Translations under genes and position numbers: made by a program
NCBI GenBank assembly: GCA_035510155.1
Contig: DATKHR010000284.1
Span: forward strand, 1-8,815
Direction of reading: 5' to 3'
DNA length: 8,815 bases
Origin: DATKHR01 sp035510155
GTDB lineage: Bacteria; Acidobacteriota; Vicinamibacteria; Vicinamibacterales; CAVVIG01
In this document: positions 6,950-8,815 of the stretch, one piece after another
Numbering within the stretch: position 1 is the first letter of the stretch
Layout: each line of letters opens with the position of its first letter
Notes under the pieces: generated by a model
The model's input: the letters and a program-made list of their open reading frames with translations, nothing else
What the model was told of the DNA's origin: nothing
The model's database searches: none

Positions 6950-8301
6950 GGATGAACGCGGCGATCTTCAAAGCGTACGACATTCGAGGGGTTTATCCGA
7001 TGGAGGTCAACGAGGACATCGCGCGCGCGGTTGGCGCCGGCTTCGCCGCGTATCTCAAGGCCCGGTGCGTCGCCGTCGGCCGCGATATGCGGATCTCCTC
7101 GCCCGCGCTTGCAGCGGGGTTCATCGACGGCGTTACGTCGCAGGGCGCTGACGTCGTCGATTACGGCATGATGCCAACCGACATGCTGTACTTCGCGGTC
7201 GCAGCCGACGGCCTCGACGGCGGCGCGCAGATCACCGCGTCACACAATCCGAAGCAGTACAACGGGGTCAAGATGGTGCGGCGGGAGGCGCTGCCGCTCA
7301 GCGCAGATGCCGGAATCTTTGATATCCGGGACATGGTCGCCAACGACCGGCTGCCGGCGGCGGCCGCTCGAAAGGGGCAGGTACGGGGAAAAAACGTCCT
7401 TGACGCCTACGTGAATCACGTGCTGTCGTTCATTGACCCATCGATCGTCAAGCCGTTCAAGGTCGTGCTGGATGCCGGCAGTGGCATGGGCGGCATGGTT
7501 GCGCCCAGGCTTTTCGAGCGGCTGCCGTGCCGGACGACGCGGCTGTGCTTCGATATCGACGGGACGTTTCCGCTTCACGAAGCCAATCCCCTCATCGAGG
7601 AGAACCGGCGCGATATCACAGAGCGCGTCATTGCCGAGAAAGCCGACGTTGGCATCGCGTGGGACGGCGACGCCGATCGTTGCTTTTTCATCACCGGCAC
7701 CGGCGAGTTCGTGCCGGGCGATTTCGTCACGGCGCTCCTTGCCGAAGCGTTCTTGATGAAGGATCCGGGCGCTTCGATCATTTATGACCTGCGCGCCAGC
7801 TTTGCCGTCAGGGATGTCGTCGCCAGGTACGGCGGCGTGGCGTTAATGAATCGCGTCGGCCACGCCTTCATCAAGCAGCGGATGCGCGAGACGAACGCCA
7901 TTTTTGGCGGCGAGGTCACGGGCCACTATTACTTCCGCGACAATTTCTACGCGGACAACGGCTTCATTCCCGCGCTGCTGATGCTGGAGCTGATGTCGAG
8001 AAAGGGTCAGAGCCTGCACCAGCTCATCGAGCCGTTGAAGGCGAAGTATTTCATCTCGGGAGAGATCAATACCAAGCTCGCGCACCCCGACGCCGTGCCG
8101 GTGAAGTTGGGGGAGATCGCCGCGAAGTACGCCGACGGCAAGCAATACACGCTGGATGGGCTCTCGGTCGAGTACCCTGAATGGCACTTCAACGTCCGTC
8201 CGTCGAACACTGAACCGCTCCTGCGGCTGAACCTCGAGGCGAAGACTGAGCGGTTGATGGAGGGCAGAAGAGACGAGGTGCTTGCGTTGATTCGATCATG
8301 A
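6946..8301 (+). CDS. Phosphomannomutase/phosphoglucomutase (alpha-D-phosphohexomutase family)
   Basis: 451 residues, the normal length for bacterial PMM/PGM. It moves phosphate between C6 and C1 of mannose or glucose. The four hallmark sites appear in order: the phosphoserine loop TASHNP with Ser99, the Mg-binding DGDADR (240–245), the sugar-specificity loop GEVTGH (322–327) with Glu323, and the phosphate-binding RPSNTEP (418–424). The N-terminal FKAYDIRG is also typical. ATG 6946 overlaps the previous stop by 4 bases; an in-frame ATG at 6952 is an alternative. Coupling with the nucleotidyltransferase suggests the pair makes hexose-1-phosphate and then GDP-mannose (or another NDP-hexose) for surface polysaccharide or glycolipid. 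Which hexose is preferred cannot be read from the loop with certainty. Confidence 0.93.
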   Translation: MRMNAAIFKAYDIRGVYPMEVNEDIARAVGAGFAAYLKARCVAVGRDMRISSPALAAGFIDGVTSQGADVVDYGMMPTDMLYFAVAADGLDGGAQITASHNPKQYNGVKMVRREALPLSADAGIFDIRDMVANDRLPAAAARKGQVRGKNVLDAYVNHVLSFIDPSIVKPFKVVLDAGSGMGGMVAPRLFERLPCRTTRLCFDIDGTFPLHEANPLIEENRRDITERVIAEKADVGIAWDGDADRCFFITGTGEFVPGDFVTALLAEAFLMKDPGASIIYDLRASFAVRDVVARYGGVALMNRVGHAFIKQRMRETNAIFGGEVTGHYYFRDNFYADNGFIPALLMLELMSRKGQSLHQLIEPLKAKYFISGEINTKLAHPDAVPVKLGEIAAKYADGKQYTLDGLSVEYPEWHFNVRPSNTEPLLRLNLEAKTERLMEGRRDEVLALIRS

Positions 8302-8317
8302 TCGAGCCAACCCGCGC

Positions 8318-8337
8318 GCTGCGGCCGCTGGCGCAGC
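8318..8337 (+). other. Hairpin downstream of the mutase gene
   Basis: GCTGCG (8318–8323) pairs perfectly with CGCAGC (8332–8337) around an 8-base loop, 16 bases after the mutase stop. It may protect or terminate the mutase transcript before the tRNA gene. There is no following U-run, so intrinsic termination is not established. Confidence 0.25.
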
Positions 8338-8351
8338 CGGTAACAGGCTGG

Positions 8352-8357
8352 TAAACT
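8352..8357 (+). promoter_or_regulatory. Possible -10 box for the tRNA-Gly gene
   Basis: TAAACT matches TATAAT at 4 of 6 positions and lies 20 bases before the mature tRNA 5' end, a plausible distance for a short leader. No convincing -35 box is seen. The tRNA could instead be read through from the mutase operon. Confidence 0.25.
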
Positions 8358-8377
8358 ACCCACTTACCGACGGGACT

Positions 8378-8452
8378 GCGGGAGTAGTTCAGCGGTAGAA
8401 CGCAGGCTTCCCAAGCCTGATGTCGCGGGTTCGATCCCCGTCTCCCGCTCCA
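8378..8452 (+). tRNA. tRNA-Gly (anticodon CCC)
   Basis: The whole cloverleaf can be folded by eye. The acceptor stem GCGGGAG (8378–8384) pairs with CTCCCGC (8442–8448). The D stem GTTC (8387–8390) pairs with GAAC (8398–8401). The anticodon stem CAGGC (8403–8407) pairs with GCCTG (8415–8419) around loop TTCCCAA, with anticodon CCC at 8410–8412. The variable loop is 5 bases, and the T stem GCGGG (8425–8429) pairs with CCCGT (8437–8441, one G·T) around TTCGATC. The discriminator is T8449 and CCA is encoded (8450–8452). It reads GGG glycine codons. The 3' end is directly followed by the tail of a recombinase remnant on the other strand, as expected for a tRNA used as an integration site. Confidence 0.96.
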
Positions 8453-8506
8453 TGATTTCCGAAGAAAAACCCGGATCGTCGGTTCCGCCCTGGTTCGTCC
8501 CGGTGC

Positions 8507-8530
8507 GTACTATGCCCGGTACTATGCCCG
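8507..8530. repeat. 12-base perfect tandem duplication
   Basis: GTACTATGCCCG occurs twice head to tail (8507–8518 and 8519–8530). It lies in the tail of the recombinase remnant, encoding G-I-V-P-G-I-V-R on the minus strand, so it keeps the frame. Its CTATGCCCG part resembles the TTATGCCG motif found ~160 bases further right. Confidence 0.7.
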
Positions 8531-8681
8531 CCGCGAGATCGAGTTGCTGCGCCGCGACCGACAAGTCGCGCTCGCTCACGATGTCGTACCGGCGGTAGAT
8601 GGCCTCTGTCCTGTGACCGACCATCGCCATCGCCACGCTCCGCGGCACGCCAGCCCGCTCCAGGTTCCTCACCGCGGTCCG

Positions 8682-8809
8682 CCGATTATGCCGGGCCCGG
8701 CATAACCGGCGGCATGCCGGGTCCCGGATTATGCCGAGTTCAGGGCTGGAAGGGTGCCTTTCGGGCCGTTGACGATCAATTTGGCGCTTGCCAAGTCGGC
8801 ATAATCCGG
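8682..8809. repeat. Cluster of inverted repeats built on TTATGCCG / CGGCATAA
   Basis: Four copies of a CCGG(A/T)TTATGCCG-like unit alternate in orientation: 8682–8693 (+, CCGATTATGCCG), 8698–8709 (−), 8724–8737 (+) and 8796–8809 (−). The first two form a perfect 20-base palindrome, TTATGCCGGGCCCGGCATAA (8686–8705). The last two are a perfect 14-base inverted repeat (CCGGATTATGCCGA / TCGGCATAATCCGG) with 58 bases between. Further palindromes lie at 8710–8719 (CGGCATGCCG) and as a hairpin TTGGC-GCTT-GCCAA (8781–8794). No gene is recognisable in this stretch. The cluster starts exactly where the recombinase similarity stops. It may be the end of a mobile element, a MITE-like insertion or a recombinase-binding array. 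Confidence 0.8.
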
Positions 8810-8815
8810 CTGTCT

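Larger units (their letters stand above)
8364..8684 (-). pseudogene. Tyrosine recombinase (phage-type integrase), 3' remnant
   Basis: Read on the minus strand from about 8684. Visible blocks are RRTAVRNLERAGVPRS, then AMVGHRTEAIYRRYDIVSE. These match the end of the catalytic domain of phage/XerC-type integrases: the R-R-T block, the conserved His of GH (codon 8613–8615) and the expected catalytic Tyr nine residues later (codon 8586–8588). Upstream, the rest of the catalytic core is absent. The frame stays open to the window edge at 8815 but encodes repeat-derived residues with no integrase likeness, and the usual H-D-L/F-R-R block is broken. Downstream, the frame runs antisense through the whole tRNA gene and stops at TAA 8364–8366. 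The remnant is probably inactive. Its position and direction beside the tRNA 3' end mark it as the integrase of an element inserted there. Residues read from tRNA antisense are probably not functional protein. Confidence 0.75.
8450..8815. mobile_element. Left edge of a putative decayed tRNA-integrated element
   Basis: Inferred from three things together: the tRNA-Gly 3' end, a tyrosine-recombinase remnant oriented with its C-terminus against the tRNA, and a repeat cluster replacing its core. The left attachment site would lie in the 3' half of the tRNA, with the element extending rightwards past 8815. The other end and any direct repeat of the tRNA 3' sequence are outside the window, so the extent and cargo are unknown. 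Confidence 0.5.

Noticed and set aside
8378..8452. Protein-coding meaning of the antisense tRNA tail (…RETGIEPATSGLG…)
   Set aside because: This peptide is simply the reverse complement of the tRNA gene and is best explained as accidental read-through.
8682..8690. H-N-R-R as an intact catalytic H-x-x-R box of the recombinase
   Set aside because: The His and Asn codons come from the repeat (CATAAT), and the RRT block is one residue too close compared with H-D-L-R-R-T, so it looks coincidental.
8682..8809. CRISPR array or integron attC site
   Set aside because: Repeats are few, alternate in orientation and have unequal spacing, unlike CRISPR. The attC core-site pattern (RYYYAAC/GTTRRRY) was not seen, and no integron integrase with its extra domain is visible.

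Overview
The window looks like a stretch of chromosome from a GC-rich, Gram-negative (diderm) bacterium, with almost no space between genes. BamD, an outer-membrane assembly lipoprotein, supports the diderm call. The order fmt–rsmB–PASTA protein–rpe–thioesterase–epimerase–bamD, together with the style of the proteins, suggests Acidobacteriota, perhaps the Vicinamibacteria. That assignment is inferred from memory of gene order and was not tested by a search.

Region 1 (1–5201, + strand) is one compact gene cluster: the 3' end of fmt, rsmB, a membrane-anchored PASTA protein, rpe, a hotdog-fold thioesterase, a GalE-like sugar-nucleotide epimerase and bamD. Three junctions are exact 4-base stop/start overlaps (fmt/rsmB, PASTA/rpe, thioesterase/epimerase), and epimerase/bamD also overlap. 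This implies co-transcription and translational coupling. The cluster mixes translation (initiator tRNA formylation, 16S rRNA methylation), the pentose phosphate pathway, envelope sugar chemistry and outer-membrane assembly.

Region 2 (5205–5853, − strand) is pgsA, the first committed step of phosphatidylglycerol synthesis. It converges on bamD, with a nested inverted repeat at the convergence point. It diverges from the next operon across a 37-base gap holding a perfect 10-base palindrome.

Region 3 (5891–8301, + strand) is a two-gene operon: a sugar-1-phosphate nucleotidyltransferase with a C-terminal left-handed beta-helix, and a phosphomannomutase/phosphoglucomutase. Together they would turn a hexose-6-phosphate into an NDP-hexose, most likely GDP-mannose, for surface glycans.

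Region 4 (8302–8815) is the accessory part. A tRNA-Gly(CCC) gene with an encoded CCA end is followed by the 3' remnant of a tyrosine recombinase on the opposite strand, whose reading frame runs antisense through the whole tRNA. Where the catalytic core of the recombinase should be, there is a cluster of inverted repeats built on TTATGCCG/CGGCATAA. This looks like the tRNA-anchored edge of a decayed integrative element whose integrase was broken by, or replaced with, a repeat family. Everything to the left is ordinary housekeeping or envelope DNA; the only potentially undescribed item is this right-hand repeat cluster.
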